Source: Phocoena phocoena
Lineage: Eukaryota > Chordata > Mammalia > Artiodactyla > Phocoenidae
DNA length: 64,000 bases
Direction: 5' to 3'
Assembly: GCF_963924675.1 (NCBI RefSeq)
Contig: NC_089220.1
Location: 58,290,639-58,354,638, forward strand
Part shown: positions 45,951 through 58,566 of the stretch, piece by piece
Position numbering within the stretch: position 1 is the first letter of the stretch
Layout of the letters: the number at the start of each line of letters is the position of its first letter
The notes under the pieces: generated by a model
The model's database searches: none
Seen by the model: only the letters and a program-made list of their open reading frames with translations
What the model was told of the DNA's origin: nothing
Program-made: the position numbers and the translations under genes

Positions 45951-46957
45951 ATCTCCAACAATTATTAGTTAGGAATATACAATTTTATTGTGTGTGCGTG
46001 TGGGTGTGCATAGCTGTGTATAATATGTATAATATGTATAAAATAATATATATTTATATAAATAGTTTCACTTGTGTAAAAGTTTGATAAAATTGTTGTA
46101 TTTGTAGAAAATATTAAATTGTCTTTTCCAAATAAAAGTATCCTCTATCTAAAGAAATGGGCTAATTATTTAGATACAATGTGTGCATTTTAATAGCTAT
46201 ATGTAGCAAATATTTAATTGTGATAGCCTAAATCTGAGTTCTGAGAAGGTTTATGAAAAGTCTGACGTATGAAAAAAATGTATAAAAGCCATCCCTAAAA
46301 TCCTCTCATTTTCTCATTCTGGCAGTAAAAATAGGTAGTAATTTGCATCTCTGAAAAGGCTACAACAGTGCTAAGGCTTTCACTGTGATTATCATAAGCA
46401 AAGAAATATTATATTCCAATTACATACTCTTCCCTTAGAGGAAATTTGGATCTTGCATGTAAAAATAATTGTAGTTTGAGGTGACAACATTTTTGAAAAA
46501 TTAGAGCTACCCAGTGTTTTCTGGGATCAATATCTATTGCTTAAGGCTAATTGCATCCTTTTCAGGATGATCACATATAGTAGTGACTTCCACACAAACA
46601 TTATTTTTCTCTTGCAGGCTTATTTACCAGCTGTTGTTCACCTGGTCTTAAACGGATTTAGCTGATACTGAATGAGAGCAGCTGGACTTCACTCTATGCC
46701 AAATATTGGGTTCAAGTCAATTTCATTCCTTGCCACATTCTGGGACCAGTAGCTAGCTTGGCATGCTCTTCTCATGGTGGAAGACAGGATTGCAAGAGGT
46801 CAAACTAACCCACATGAGCACATACAAAGCCTTTGTTCACACAAAGTAAGTCACATGGATAAACATGTGGGATAAACTTTCAGTAGGAAAGTACACTCCT
46901 TCCATGGAAGGTGGAGGAGAAAGTTAATGTTTGCTGAGTATTAATATATTCTACTAC
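45951..46957. other. Non-coding stretch with a possible old repeat
   Basis: AT-rich. About 46670-46900 (GGACCAGTAGC ... CTTCTCATGGTGGAAGACAGG ... AAGTCACATGG) has the look of an ancient mammalian dispersed repeat. A sequence of similar texture on the other strand is at about 62690-62790. Not assigned. Confidence 0.45.
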
Positions 46958-47450
46958 ACACGGTCTCTGACTTATGATTGTTCAATTTAGGATTGAACAA
47001 CTTTACAAGATAAGAAAGCAAACACACTCAGTATAAACTCTGCTTTGAATTTTGAATTTTGATCTTCTCCCAGGCTAACAATATGTGGTAAGGACTCTTT
47101 CCTGGTGCTGGGCAGTGAGCCTCAGCTCCCAGTCAGCCCCACAATCATAAAAATAAACAACCAATACACTTACAACCATTCTGTACCTATTCAACCATTC
47201 TGTTTTTCACTTTCAGTCCAGTATTCAATAAATTACATGAGATACTCAGCACTTTATTATAAAATAAGCTTTGTGTTAGATGGTTTTGCCCAAGTGTAGG
47301 CTAATGTAAGTGTTCTGAGCACGTTTAAGGCAGGTGAGGCTAAGCTATGATATTCAGCAGGTTAGGTGTATTAAATGTATTTTCTAAAGATATTTTTGAT
47401 TTACAAAGGATTTATTGGGTTGTAACTGCATCATAAGTCAAAGAAAATCT
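46958..47450 (+). mobile_element. Tigger/mariner-type DNA transposon fossil
   Basis: Terminal inverted repeats are visible: CTCTGACTTATGAT at about 46965 and, as complement, CTTTGACTTATGAT near 47440. The middle has ACCATTCTGTTTTTCACTTTC and CAATAAATTACATGAGATA, which I associate with a non-autonomous Tigger relative (MER2-like). No transposase frame. Confidence 0.7.
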
Positions 47451-48109
47451 GTATGTTTACTGACTGTCACACTTTTTAAAGGTTGAAGGCACCCTCACTG
47501 CTGCCAAACTTGAGGTAATGAGTGTCAAGAACTGTGAAGGATCTGATATATTTATTCTGGTTGTAAGCTGGCGACTTAGCCTGCCACAGTTTCATAGAAG
47601 CTGGCAAAATAGGCAAGACTCCTGGATCAGCTGCCAAAGGCTTTATCATTCACAGTACAGCAAGCAGAATGAGCTTCATTTTTCTCATATGTTCCACTGT
47701 TCCCCTAAAGTCATACTGGGGAGATGAGATGGGCAGTCCAGGCAGATGCAGCACACAGAGTGGGTTTATGTTATAGCTAATGAACTCTGAGTTTAGGGAA
47801 ACCCCAGTCTTTTAAGGGAACTACTAGCCAACCTGCCCAAGGTTTCCCTGAGAGGAAGACATTATCTTTATTATCCTACTCAGGAAATAAATCTGCTCTT
47901 CTTCTCCAAAAAAGGCACTATATCTTCCAAGAATTGTTTGTTATATAAATATCCTTGAATAAATATTCCAGAACAAAAACTGATACAAAACATGCATAAA
48001 GAACATGGAGAACTGTCTCTCAACAAGGAAACTGAAAGGTCTCTTACTTTCATGCCTTATATGCATGTCCTTAGAAATGTGATACCAGTTTATTATCATA
48101 GTAATAATA
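47451..48109. other. Non-coding stretch
   Basis: No supported gene. Part of it (about 47480-47900) is less AT-rich and may be an old LTR or other repeat, but I cannot assign it. Confidence 0.5.
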
Positions 48110-48345
48110 TATAATATTGACTGTGAATTTATTTAATGCCAGGTATGACTTAAAGTACTTTTCATTAAGTTAGTGCTCACTATAACCCTATGTAGATGTA
48201 CTGTCGTTATAATTTAATCAATAACAAAATTGAGTCAACAAACAATTAAGTAAACTCACCAGAGAAGCACAGTTTTAAAGTGATGGGTTGGGCTATGAAC
48301 CTAGTTTGGCTCCAGGGTCATAGTCATTATGCTTCAAAATGGGAT
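48110..48345 (+). mobile_element. MIR element
   Basis: Decayed MIR features in order: ATTTAATGCCAGGTATGACTTAAAGTAC, CTCACTATAACCCTATG, then TATGAACCTAGTTTGGCTCCAGGGTCATAG. Confidence 0.75.
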
Positions 48346-48374
48346 TACTTCCTCTTCTCCAGAGTTTGTTCAAT

Positions 48375-49025
48375 AATGAACAACACAATAAAAGAAATTA
48401 AAAACAGAAGGAATCAATAGCAGAATAACTGAGGCAGAAGAATGGATAAGTAACCTGGAAGATAGAACTAGAAATAACTGCCAAAGAGCAGAATAAAGAA
48501 AAATGAATGAAAAGAATTGAGGACCGTCTCAGAGACTTCTGGGACAACATTAAACACATGAACATTTGACTATAGGGGTCCCAGAAGAAGAGAAAAAGAA
48601 AGGGTCTGAGAAAATATTTGAAGAGATTATAGTAGAAAACTGCCCTAACATGGGAAAGAAAATAGTCAATCAAGTCCAGGAAGCACAGACAGTCTCATAC
48701 ATGATAAATCCAAGGAGAAACACACCAAGACACATATTAATCAAACTATCAAAAATTAAACTCAAAGAAAAAATATTAAAAGCAACAAGGGAAAAGCAAC
48801 AAATAACATACAAGGGAATCCCCATAAGGTTAACAGCTGATCTTTCAGCAGAAACTCTGCAAGCCAGAAGGGACTGGCAGGACATATTTAAAGTGATTAC
48901 TTTACCCAGAGGGGATCTCATTCAGATTCAACAGAAAAATTAAAACCTTTACAGACAAGCAAAAGTTAAGAGAATTCAGCACCACCAAACCAGCTTTACA
49001 ACAAATGTTAAAAGAAATTCAATAG
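48375..49025 (+). pseudogene. L1 ORF1 remnant
   Basis: Lacks the N-terminal part; it begins in the coiled-coil region and ends at TAG 49023-49025. The RRM and C-terminal domain are readable at 48566-48943 (IGVPEEEKKKG, PRHILIKLSKI, RLTADLSAETLQARRDW). A deletion near 48898 removes the conserved segment before YPAR and shifts the frame. Confidence 0.9.
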
Positions 49026-49083
49026 GCAGGAAACACAAGAGAAGGAAAAGACCTATGAAAACAAACACAAAACAATTAAGAAA

Positions 49084-52000
49084 ATGGTAATAGGAACATA
49101 CATATCGATAATTACCTTAAATGTAAATGGATTAAATGCTCTAACCAAAAGACACCTGGCTGAATGTGTAAAAAAAACAAGACCAGTATATATGCTGTCT
49201 AAAAGTCACCCACTTCAGACCTAGGGACACACACAGACTGAAAGTGAGGGCACGGAAAAAGATATTCCATGCAAATGAAGATCAAAAGAATGCTGGAGAA
49301 GCAATACTCATATAAATAAAATAGACTTTAAAATAGAGATTATTACAGGAGACAAAGAAGGACATTACATAATGATCAAAGTATCAATTGAAGAAGAAGA
49401 TATAACAATTGTAAAAATTTATGCACCCAACATAGGAGCACCCCAATATATGAGGCAAATGCTAACAGCCATAAAGGGGGAAATCGACAGTAACACAACC
49501 ATAGTAGGGGACTTCACACCCCACTTTCACCAATGGACCGATCATCTGAAATGAAAATAAATGAGGAAACACAAGCTTTTAATGACACATTAGACCAGAT
49601 GGACTTAGTTGATATTTATAAGACATTCCATCCAAAAATAACTGAATACACTTTCTTCTCAAGTGCTCATGGAACATTCTTCAGGATAGATCATATCTTG
49701 GGTCACAAATCAAGCCTCGGTAAATTTAAGAAAATTGAAATTGTGTCAAGTATCTTTTCCAAACAGCGCTATGACACTAGGTATCAATTACAGAAACAAT
49801 TTGTATCTGTAAAAAATACAAACACATGGAGGGTAAACAATATGCTACTAAATAACCAAGAGCTCATTGAAGAAATCAAAGAGGAAATCAAAAAATACCT
49901 AGAAACAAATGATAATGAAAACACGACGACCCAAAACCTATGGAACGCAGCAAAAGCAGCCCTAAAAGGGAAGTTTACAGCAATACAATCCTACCTCAAG
50001 AAACAAGAAAAACCTCAAATAAATAAACCTAACCTCACACCCAAAGCAACTAGAAAAACAAGAACAAAAAAACCCCGAAGTTAGTAGAAGGAAAGAAATC
50101 ATAAAAGTCAGGCCAGAAATAAATGAAGGAAACAATAGCAAAAATCAATAAAACTGAAAGCTTGTTCTTTGAGAATATAAACAAAATTGATAAACCATTA
50201 GCCAGATTCATCAAGAAAGAAAAGAAGACTCAAATCAACAGAATTAGAAATGAAAAAGGAGTAGTTACAACCGACACGGCAGAAATACAAAGGATCATGA
50301 GAGATTACTACAAGCAACTGTATGCCAATACAATGGACAACCTGGAAGAAATGGACAAATTCTTACAAGTGCACAACCTTCCAAGACTGAAGCAAGAAGA
50401 AGTAGAAAATATGAACAGACCAATCATAAGCACTGAAATTGAAACTGTGATTAAAAATCTTCCAGCAAACAAAAGCCCAGGACCAGATGGCTTCCCAGGT
50501 GAATTCTATCAAACATTTAGAGAAGAGCTAACACGCATTTTTCTCAAACTCTTCCAAACTTTACCAGAGGGAGGAACATGCCCAAACTCATTCTATGAGG
50601 CCACCCTCAACCTGACACCAAAACCAGACAAAGATGTAACAATAAAAAGAAAATACAGTCCAATATCACTGATAAACATAGATGCAAGAATCCTCAACAA
50701 AATACTAGCAATCAAAATCCAACAGCACATTAAAAATATCAAACATCATGATCAAGTGGGGTCTTTCCCAGTAGAGCAAAGATTTTCAATATATGCAAAT
50801 CAATCAATGTGATACATCATATTAACAAACTGAAGGAAAAAAACCCTAGGATAATCTCAACAGGTGCACAAAAAGCTTTTGACAAAATTCAACACGCATT
50901 TATGATAAAAACTCTCCAGATTTAAGGCATAGAAGGAACTTTCCTCAACATAATAAAAGCCATTTGTGACAAGCCCACAGCCCACGTCATTCTCAATGGT
51001 GAAAAACTGAAACCATTTCCTCTAAGATCAGGAGCAAGACAAGATTGCCCACTCTCACCACTGTTATTCAACATAGTTTTGGAAATTTTAGCCATAGCAA
51101 TCAGAGAAGAAAAAGAAATAAAAGGAATACAAATTGGAAAAGAAGAAGAAAACTGTCACTGTTTGCAGATGACATGATACTATACATAGAGAATCCTAAA
51201 GATGCTACCAGAAAAGTACTAGAGCTAATCAATGAATTTGGTAAAGTAGCAGGATACAGAATTAACGCACAGAAATCTCTTGCATTCCTACATACTAACA
51301 ATGAAAATTATGAAAGAGAAATTAAGGAAAACTCCCATTTACCTTTGCAAAAAAAAGGAATAAAATACCTAGGAATAATGCTACCTAAGGAGACAAAAGA
51401 CCTGTATGCAGAAAACTATAAGACCCTGATTAAAGAAATTAAAGATGATAGAAATAGATGGAGAGATATACCATGTACTTGGATTAGAAGAATCAACACT
51501 GCGAAAATGACTATACTACTCAAAGCAATCTACAGATTCAATGCAATCCCTATCAAACTACCAATGGCATTTTTCACAGAACTAGAACAAAAAATTTCAC
51601 AATTTGTATGGAAACACAAAGACCCCAAATACAAAGCAATCTTGAGAAAGAAAAACGGAGGTGGAGGAATCAGGCTCCCGGACTTCAGATTCTACTACAA
51701 AGTTATCAAGTAATCTACTTGATTACTACAGTAATCAAGACAATATAGTACTGACACAAAAGCAGAAATATAGATCAATGGAACAGGATAGAAAGCCCAG
51801 AGTTAACTCACATATATATGGTCACCTTATCTTTGATAAAGGAGGCAAGAATATACAATGGAGAAAAGGCAGCCTCTTCAGTAAGTGGTGCTGGGGAAAC
51901 TGGACAGCTACAAAGACACTATAAAACTCTGAGAGGAAAACATAGGCAGAACAGTCTATGACATAAATCACAGCAAGATCCTTTTTTGACCCACCTCCTA

Positions 52001-52827
52001 GAGAAATGGAAATAAAAACAAAAATAAACAAGTGGGACCTAATGAAACTTAATAGCTTTTGCACAGTAAAGGAAACCATAAAGAAGACAAAAAGACAACC
52101 CTCAGAAGGGGAGAAAATATTTGCAAACAAAGCAACTGACAAAGGATTAAACTCCAAAATATACAAGTTTAAACAATAAAGTTTAATCAATAAACAATAA
52201 AACAAACAACCGAATCCAAAAATGGGTGGAAGACCTAAATAGAACTTTCTCCAAAGAAGATATACAGATTGCCAACAAACACATGAAAGGATGCTCAACA
52301 TCACTAATCATGAGAGAAATGCAACTCAAAACTACAATGAGATATCATCTCACACTGGTCAGAATGGCCATCATCAAAAAATCTACAAACAATAAATGCT
52401 GGAAAGGGTGTGGAGAAAAGGGAACCCTCTTGCACTGTTGGGGGAATGAAAATTGATATAGCCAGTATGGAGAACAGTATGGAGATTCCTTAAAAATCTA
52501 AAAATAGAACTACCATATTACCCTGCAATCCCACTACTGGGCATATACCCTGAGACCATAATTCCAAAAGAGACCTGTACCACAATGTTCATTGCAGCAC
52601 TATTTACAATAGCCAGGACATGGAAGCAACCTAAGTATCCATCTACAGATGAATGGATAAAGAAGATGTGGCATGTATATACAATGGAATATTACTCGGC
52701 CATAAAAGGAAACGAAATTGATTTATTTGTAGTGAGGTGCATGGACCTAGAGTCTGTCATACAGAGTGAAGTAATTCAGAAAGAGAAAAACAAATACCAT
52801 ATGCTAACACATATATATGGAGTCTAA
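49084..52827 (+). pseudogene. L1 ORF2 remnant, near full length
   Basis: Starts at ATG 49084 and ends at TAA 52825-52827, but is broken into several frames. Readable pieces: endonuclease parts at 49372-49554 (VGDF but the following Asn is lost by frameshift) and 49533-50084 (the SDH motif has become SKQ), RT entry at 50123-50812 (SPGPDGF kept), RT core at 51045-51713 with FADD preserved at about 51160, and the C-terminus at 52226-52456 (CX3CX7HX4C interrupted: HCWGNEN) and 52585-52827. Not functional. Confidence 0.92.
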
Positions 52828-53191
52828 AATAAAATGGTTCTGAAGAACATAGGGGCAGAAGAAGAATAAAGATGCAGACATAGAGAATTTACTTGAGGAC
52901 ACAGGGAGGGGGAAGGTTAAGCTAGGATGAAGTGAGAGAGTGGCATGGATATCTATACACTCCAAAATGTAAAATAGATAGCTTGTGGGAAGTAGCTGCA
53001 CAGCACAGGGAGGTCAGCTCAGTGCTTTGTGACCACTTAGAGGAGTGTGATAAGGAGGGTGGGTGGGAGGCACAACAGGGAGGGGATTTGGGGATATATG
53101 TATACATATAGCTGATTCACTTTGTTATACAGCGAAAGTAACACAACATTGTAAAGTAATTATACTCCAATAAAGATGTAAAAAAAAAAAA

Positions 53192-54440
53192 CTCCTGCCC
53201 ATCAAAAGTTGGATTTTTTTAGATTGCATTTTCATGTTTCCTATCTTGGTACTGTATATGTTTCTTTTTCTTTCTGTTCTCTTTGAAAATAGTTCATCAA
53301 CTTAAACCATACATTTTACCAGAAGTTTAATTTACAAGATGTTTGTATCTAATTATTTTTTAGATTCTTTACTTGTTACAGATACAATATTCTTATTAAT
53401 ATCATTAAGAATATCTTGGGGTTTTTATGTTTCTCTGAAGATTTTATTTTGTTTATTTTGGACTATATGTTCTGTATTCCAAGTTTTCCTCAAATACCTT
53501 GCGATTCTACGTTACTTAAGAATGAGTCAACAAATATGGTTGCAAATGGGATTTTGTAGGGCTGGTCTAGAGATCTTCACTTTGGGGCAATTGGTCAAAA
53601 AATGGCCATTGCATTGGAAACTCTTAATGTCAAAATGCTGAGGTTTTTGTAAGAGGCTATTATTTTTTCCCTGACTGCAAAGTGTACTTCTAAGGTACTA
53701 GGAATATAACAGTCTGTTATTTTACATATTAACTTCCAACTGATTCTCTATTCTTAATCTTCCATCTCAATTCCACATTCCATATTGCCTGTTCATCCTC
53801 TCAAAGTTCTGAGTACTATCAATGGGGCCCATATACCACTGATTTCTTTCTGACATATAGCACCCATTTTTTACTCTCAACTAAAGACTCAGTCTTATTT
53901 CCACCTTATGAATCCTTTTCAATGGAAGTGTCTGCTGATGGTGTGGCCCTCTGTTACATTCTTAAGAGCTTAAACCATTTAAAATATTTCCTTGCTCTTT
54001 GTGATCTTTAGAGAATTTCCTGCCATTTTGAACATGAAGTTAATTTTTAATTTTTAAATGGAAAAATTTCCTTGCAAAAAGGAAAAAAAGCCATAATTAC
54101 GGAAGTAAATAATTTTATGATCACACTGTCCAATCTACTATTTATACTTTCATTCAAAAATATTAATAAATATTAATGTCTACACACTCAATATTCCTGG
54201 TTACTACTACTATTTTTAATTATTCATATCTCATCAACTTCTTTGGATCCTATATGCTTAAAACATTTAATGTCAATAATATGTCTCAGCACATCTTAAT
54301 GGCTAAAAAATGTATTTATATAAAAAGGCAAAAAGTATCTGGAAAAAAACACATCTGGTCTAGGCGGTCTATTTTATGAAAATTTCTAAGTAACAAAAGC
54401 TTTAAATTACTGAATATTTTTTGAATATGCTTAGTCAGAC
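53192..54440. other. AT-rich non-coding stretch
   Basis: No supported gene or repeat; the 100-codon frame at 53339-53641 is hydrophobic and AT-driven, with no domain. Confidence 0.55.
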
Positions 54441-54640
54441 ATGTTTAGTGTTTTACATTGATTATCTCACTTTAATATCTTTAGTAGAACTGATACTAGA
54501 AAGTATTATTCTTATTTAAAGATGTAAAATCTTAGTCTTAGGTTAAAAAACATGTTCCAGGCTACAAAGCAGATAAAGATCAAAGCAAAAACTGGAACTC
54601 AAGATAACAGTTTCTGCAACTTCTGTTCATATCACATTAT
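54441..54640 (+). mobile_element. Probable MIR fragment
   Basis: TTTTACATTGATTATCTCACTTTAAT, TTATTTAAAGATGTAAAATCTTAG and CAGGCTACAAAGCAG follow the MIR order but are strongly diverged. Confidence 0.5.
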
Positions 54641-56359
54641 ATTAAAATGTATTCAATTCATATAACAACCTTTAAATAAGTTTATCATTAGTTTTATAAA
54701 CCAATAAAAAACATAATTCCTAAGTAGTATACAATAAAATGTATTTTAAAAATAAGTTAGCAATATATAAAGCACTTTTAAATAGCTTTTTATCTTCTAA
54801 TTTAAAGGATATCCTTACATTTAATAATACTGATTATGAATCTCAGTTGTCAGTCTTTCTATCATCTGACCACTTTCAAACAAATAACAATGAACAATAT
54901 AAATATACAGCAATCAAAATGTTTTATATAAAAATTAGACATCTATAAAGATACCAAACATGGAAAAATACATGTCTCTATTACCACAAGAAAAGATAAT
55001 ATGTGATTAAAATAAAGTCACAAAAAAATTAGAAATGTATTCACAAACTTTCATAGTAAAGCCATCAGTTCTTATTCATTAAAACTAAGATATAATGGAA
55101 AACATTTTACTGTAGCTTGTGCCAAAAATATTCACAGTAAAGCAATTTGTTCTTGGAATTGTAAATACATGCATAGGAAAATAAGGTAATCGGGTAGAGC
55201 AGTAACTTGGTGCAGAACACAGTCATGTTGGCATTTTTGAATGCACAATTCCTGAAGTGATGCTATAGAGAATAAACTTTTCTGCAAGTGATGTGTCATG
55301 TGGTAAAAAGAAAGCTCCCACTGAAAAATGCTCATCCTTTTCTGCATTCATTATATCCTGAGATTGTTTAATTTTCAGGGCATATTTTTTCCTATTTCCA
55401 CTCAAACTATGCTCTTTTTTGTAGTGCAGCCACATTAGCAGACACAGCTTCAGACTCTTCATGCTGACAGGGATGTTGAAAATACTGTTGCTAAGCAACT
55501 GGATGCTGCACATTGGAACTCCATTTTTTCTGATGAAAGTGACAGGAGAAAGATAGTGACATCAATGGCTTTCCGATTTTTTTTAACTTAACAGCTGCAG
55601 TGAAAAGAGAAGATGATGGGCACAATGAAAGAAAAAAGTCAAAAGACTGAAAAAGAGGAAGTTTGGACATCAAGAAAAGAACTGTGAAAGGAATGTTAAA
55701 AGAAGATTCGATTCATAGAAAGGAACAGAAAAGTATTAGAAACCAATCCAAAAAACAAATGAGAACTGTGTATGTAGAAACTGTCTTTGTAAATTAGATG
55801 GTCTACTAAGAAAACCAAAAATGAAATACAAAGTCTTGATCCTGAAGTTGAATGAATTAGTGCATCGAAACTTCCCCTAGCCCTTCCAGATTCCACCTCT
55901 TTTCTTTTATTATGCTTCCAGGTATAAATTTTATCTCTGAATCAGAAAACATGTCTGCAGTGAACATTTTTGGCCTTTGAAATTTACCAGATGGTACAAA
56001 GGAGATTCTGAAAAATAATAAAAAGTTAATAGGGATAGATAGCTTTGAATCTCTCCAAGAAATTGAAAATCTGCACTCTTATTCATCCTAATGAAGAAAG
56101 ATCATCTAAGTAGTAATGACTTAGAAAGAGAGAAAAGAAAAGCCTTTGAATGGTTTTCAGTGCAATTGGACATGTACTGAACTGTGGATAACAAAGCTGT
56201 GATAGTCACGATAGATAGATGACTCTTCTTCCATTTCAACTTGAATGACTATAACATCAAACCAAAGTTGCAAAAAAAAAAGATTAAAAAATCACAAATA
56301 CCATTAACAGTAAGCTAAAAATGATCTGTTTGAGATATTTTAGATATGTATTTGTTCCT
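54641..56359. other. AT-rich non-coding stretch
   Basis: No supported gene. The purine-rich part at 55500-56250 gives Lys/Glu-rich readings broken by many stops in all frames. It could be a decayed processed pseudogene, but I recognise no protein. Confidence 0.45.
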
Positions 56360-56505
56360 GATTTTAAAACTTTCTATGTGTTATTTAACTTCTCTCAACT
56401 TCAGTTTATGCCTCTGTAATATGGCAATGACACCTAATTTTTAGGGTTTGAGTTGTAAATGAAATAATATGCCAAGCACCTACCACATGCCCTGACTTCT
56501 TTCAC
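56360..56505 (-). mobile_element. MIR element, minus strand
   Basis: TTATTTAACTTCTCTCAACTTCAGTTTATGCCTCTGTAATATGGCAATGA ending CCAAGCACCTACCACATGCC (given here as landmarks in pieces) matches the reverse-complement order of MIR. Confidence 0.75.
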
Positions 56506-57439
56506 CAAGAAGTGCAATATATTCACTAATGCTTATAGTATATAATGAAGTATTGAATATGTGATGTGCTACATTTTATTAATTTTGTCCATTAATATTG
56601 TTGCATACTCTACCACTGTTGGTTGAGCTGTGCAGCTAAGAAATACTATTCATTGATAACCTAAAGTTACAATTTCTAGTGAAAAAGTTCATCCTATTCT
56701 TCACTGGGAAAAATGCAGAAAAAATGCAGTGCTAAAATTTTAATTTATGAAATACTACATTCCCAGCTCTTCAATTCTTAAATATCTGGACTGTAAATTT
56801 GGTTCAGGAACTTTATCTCTTCTGGTTGGTCCAGCTCTGCCTTGAAACAGTGACTGGTCCATGTTCATGATAAATTGAAAGAAAATTAGAGACTTAGGAA
56901 GACAAATAGCAAACTATTGATTTCATTCTAATTATCTTTGTAACAGTTCGTTCCTGGCTTGGGTTAGTATTAATTACTCCTTGCAAACATATGGTATGTT
57001 ATGTTCCTGGGACATGGCTCTCACCACCCTAAAGAAGGTGCATAGAATTAGGGTATCTGATTCTGGAAGCTAGATCCTTTGAATGGAGGCTTCTAAGTTA
57101 CTGTAAATTTAAAAATTGCCTATCTCTTCAAGTCAAGGATGAGACTTGACTGTAGATGGCATTTAACATTTTTCAAAGTTATTTATAATTATTTAATTCA
57201 TTTTTGCTAGTAACCTAGAGATATAAGCTATTTTCTATATTAACTATAAGTAAAGAAAGAAATATACGGAGTAGACTCTGTTTTCTGCAAACCTTTATTT
57301 TTCTGTGTTCTAAATCTGCATTGTTTTAGCTGTCTAAATCTACTTTGATTTTGATAGCTTTGGGGTCTTTGTTTTCCTCTACTCAAGATGCAAGTGTAAT
57401 TTTTTTCATCAATCAACACACCTTTCATTTCGCTAATCA
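56506..57439. other. Non-coding stretch
   Basis: No recognisable gene or repeat. Confidence 0.55.
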
Positions 57440-57590
57440 AAATCACTGTTTTCAACTCATTTAATCCTCATATCACCCCCAGAAATAGTAATTATTATTA
57501 TTGTCAATGAATAGATAAGTAACTGAGAAAGCAACTTCTCCAAAGTAACAGGGAAAATAAAAAGCAAACTCATATAGCCTGCTCCCCCCA
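57440..57590 (+). mobile_element. Probable MIR fragment
   Basis: AACTCATTTAATCCTCATATCA, ATTATTATTATTGTCAATGA and AAGCAACTTCTCCAAAGTAACAG follow the MIR order. Confidence 0.65.
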
Positions 57591-58023
57591 AAAAACCATG
57601 TATTTAATTAACTATGCTAAATAGCAAGTTAAGCAGTTGCCATGATTGACTTCTATTCATTTTGACATCATAATATATTCAAGAGGTTGAGTTTGTTTTT
57701 ACCAATACCAGAAGTTATTTTCTTCTTGTGTAAGTAACTGTAACTTCTTTCTGTTAATTATTAAGGTCGATGAGTGATATGGTAGCAAGTGAAAGTCCCT
57801 GGCTCTACCCCTACTTGCACTCTTTATTCCTGTTTTCCTCAAGTACACTTAATCAAGTGCTTCTTCTGCATAATTTGCACACATCTTTGGGAATATGAAG
57901 ATAAATGTGAATTAGAATGTGACCCTAATTTTGAGGAGCTCCCCAGATTGTTAGGGGCAATAAATTTGAAAGCAAATGAGTATAAGAGAGTGATACTGAG
58001 TTACAAGCATTGAATATATGGAT
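57591..58023. other. Non-coding stretch
   Basis: No recognisable gene or repeat. Confidence 0.55.
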
Positions 58024-58451
58024 GTGATGATTAAATTTGTCAACCTGACTGAGACACAGAATGCCCAGATATTTGTTTAAATATCATTTTGGTGTGTCTG
58101 TGAGGGTATTTCTGGATGAGATTAACATTTGAATCAACAGACTCAGTAAATCAGATTGCCCTCCTCAGTGTGGGGTGTGGGCCTCATCAAATCTGTGGGA
58201 AGCCTAAAGTGAACAAAGGAAAGGTAAGGGAAAATTCTCTCTCTGCCTGACAACTTAAGCTGGGATATGGGTCTTCTTCTGTCCTCAGACTGGAACATAC
58301 ATCATCAAAGTTCTTGGTTCTCAGCCTTTCAGACTACGACTGGCTTTCCTGGGTCTCCAGCCTGCAGATGGCATATTATGGGATTCCTCAGCTTCTATAC
58401 TTGCATAAGCCCATTCCTTATAATGAATCATGTATGTTTTGTATTTATATA

Positions 58452-58522
<71 letters not shown>

Positions 58523-58566
58523 TTCTCCTATTGGTTCAGTTTCTCTGGAGAACCCTGACTAATACA
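58024..58566 (+). mobile_element. Ancient LTR-like repeat, plus strand
   Basis: TGATTAAATTTGTCAACCTGACTG at the start, GGATGAGATTAACATTTGAATC, a CATTCCTTATAATGAATC segment, a (TA)n run, and GTTTCTCTGGAGAACCCTGACTAATACA at the end. This is a common mammalian LTR-like repeat, probably of the ERVL/MaLR group; the subfamily is not assigned. A second, shorter copy in the opposite orientation lies at 61592-61870. Confidence 0.65.
58451..58521. repeat. (TA)n microsatellite
   Basis: Near-pure TA run within the LTR-like repeat above, at its usual AT-rich site. Confidence 0.9.

Larger units (their letters stand above)
48375..53191 (+). mobile_element. 5'-truncated L1 with both ORFs broken
   Basis: A 4.8-kb plus-strand L1 starting inside ORF1 and running to a poly(A) run at 53180-53191, with AATAAA just before. 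It aligns by eye with the intact L1 over its whole length, so it is a fairly close relative of intermediate age. It carries internal deletions (for example about 110 bases missing near 51918) and small insertions (51713-51740, 52166-52200). No clear target-site duplication was found. Confidence 0.93.

Noticed and set aside
55500..56250. Decayed processed pseudogene
   Set aside because: Lys/Glu-rich readings exist but change frame and stop often, no protein is recognisable, and purine-rich DNA gives such readings by chance.
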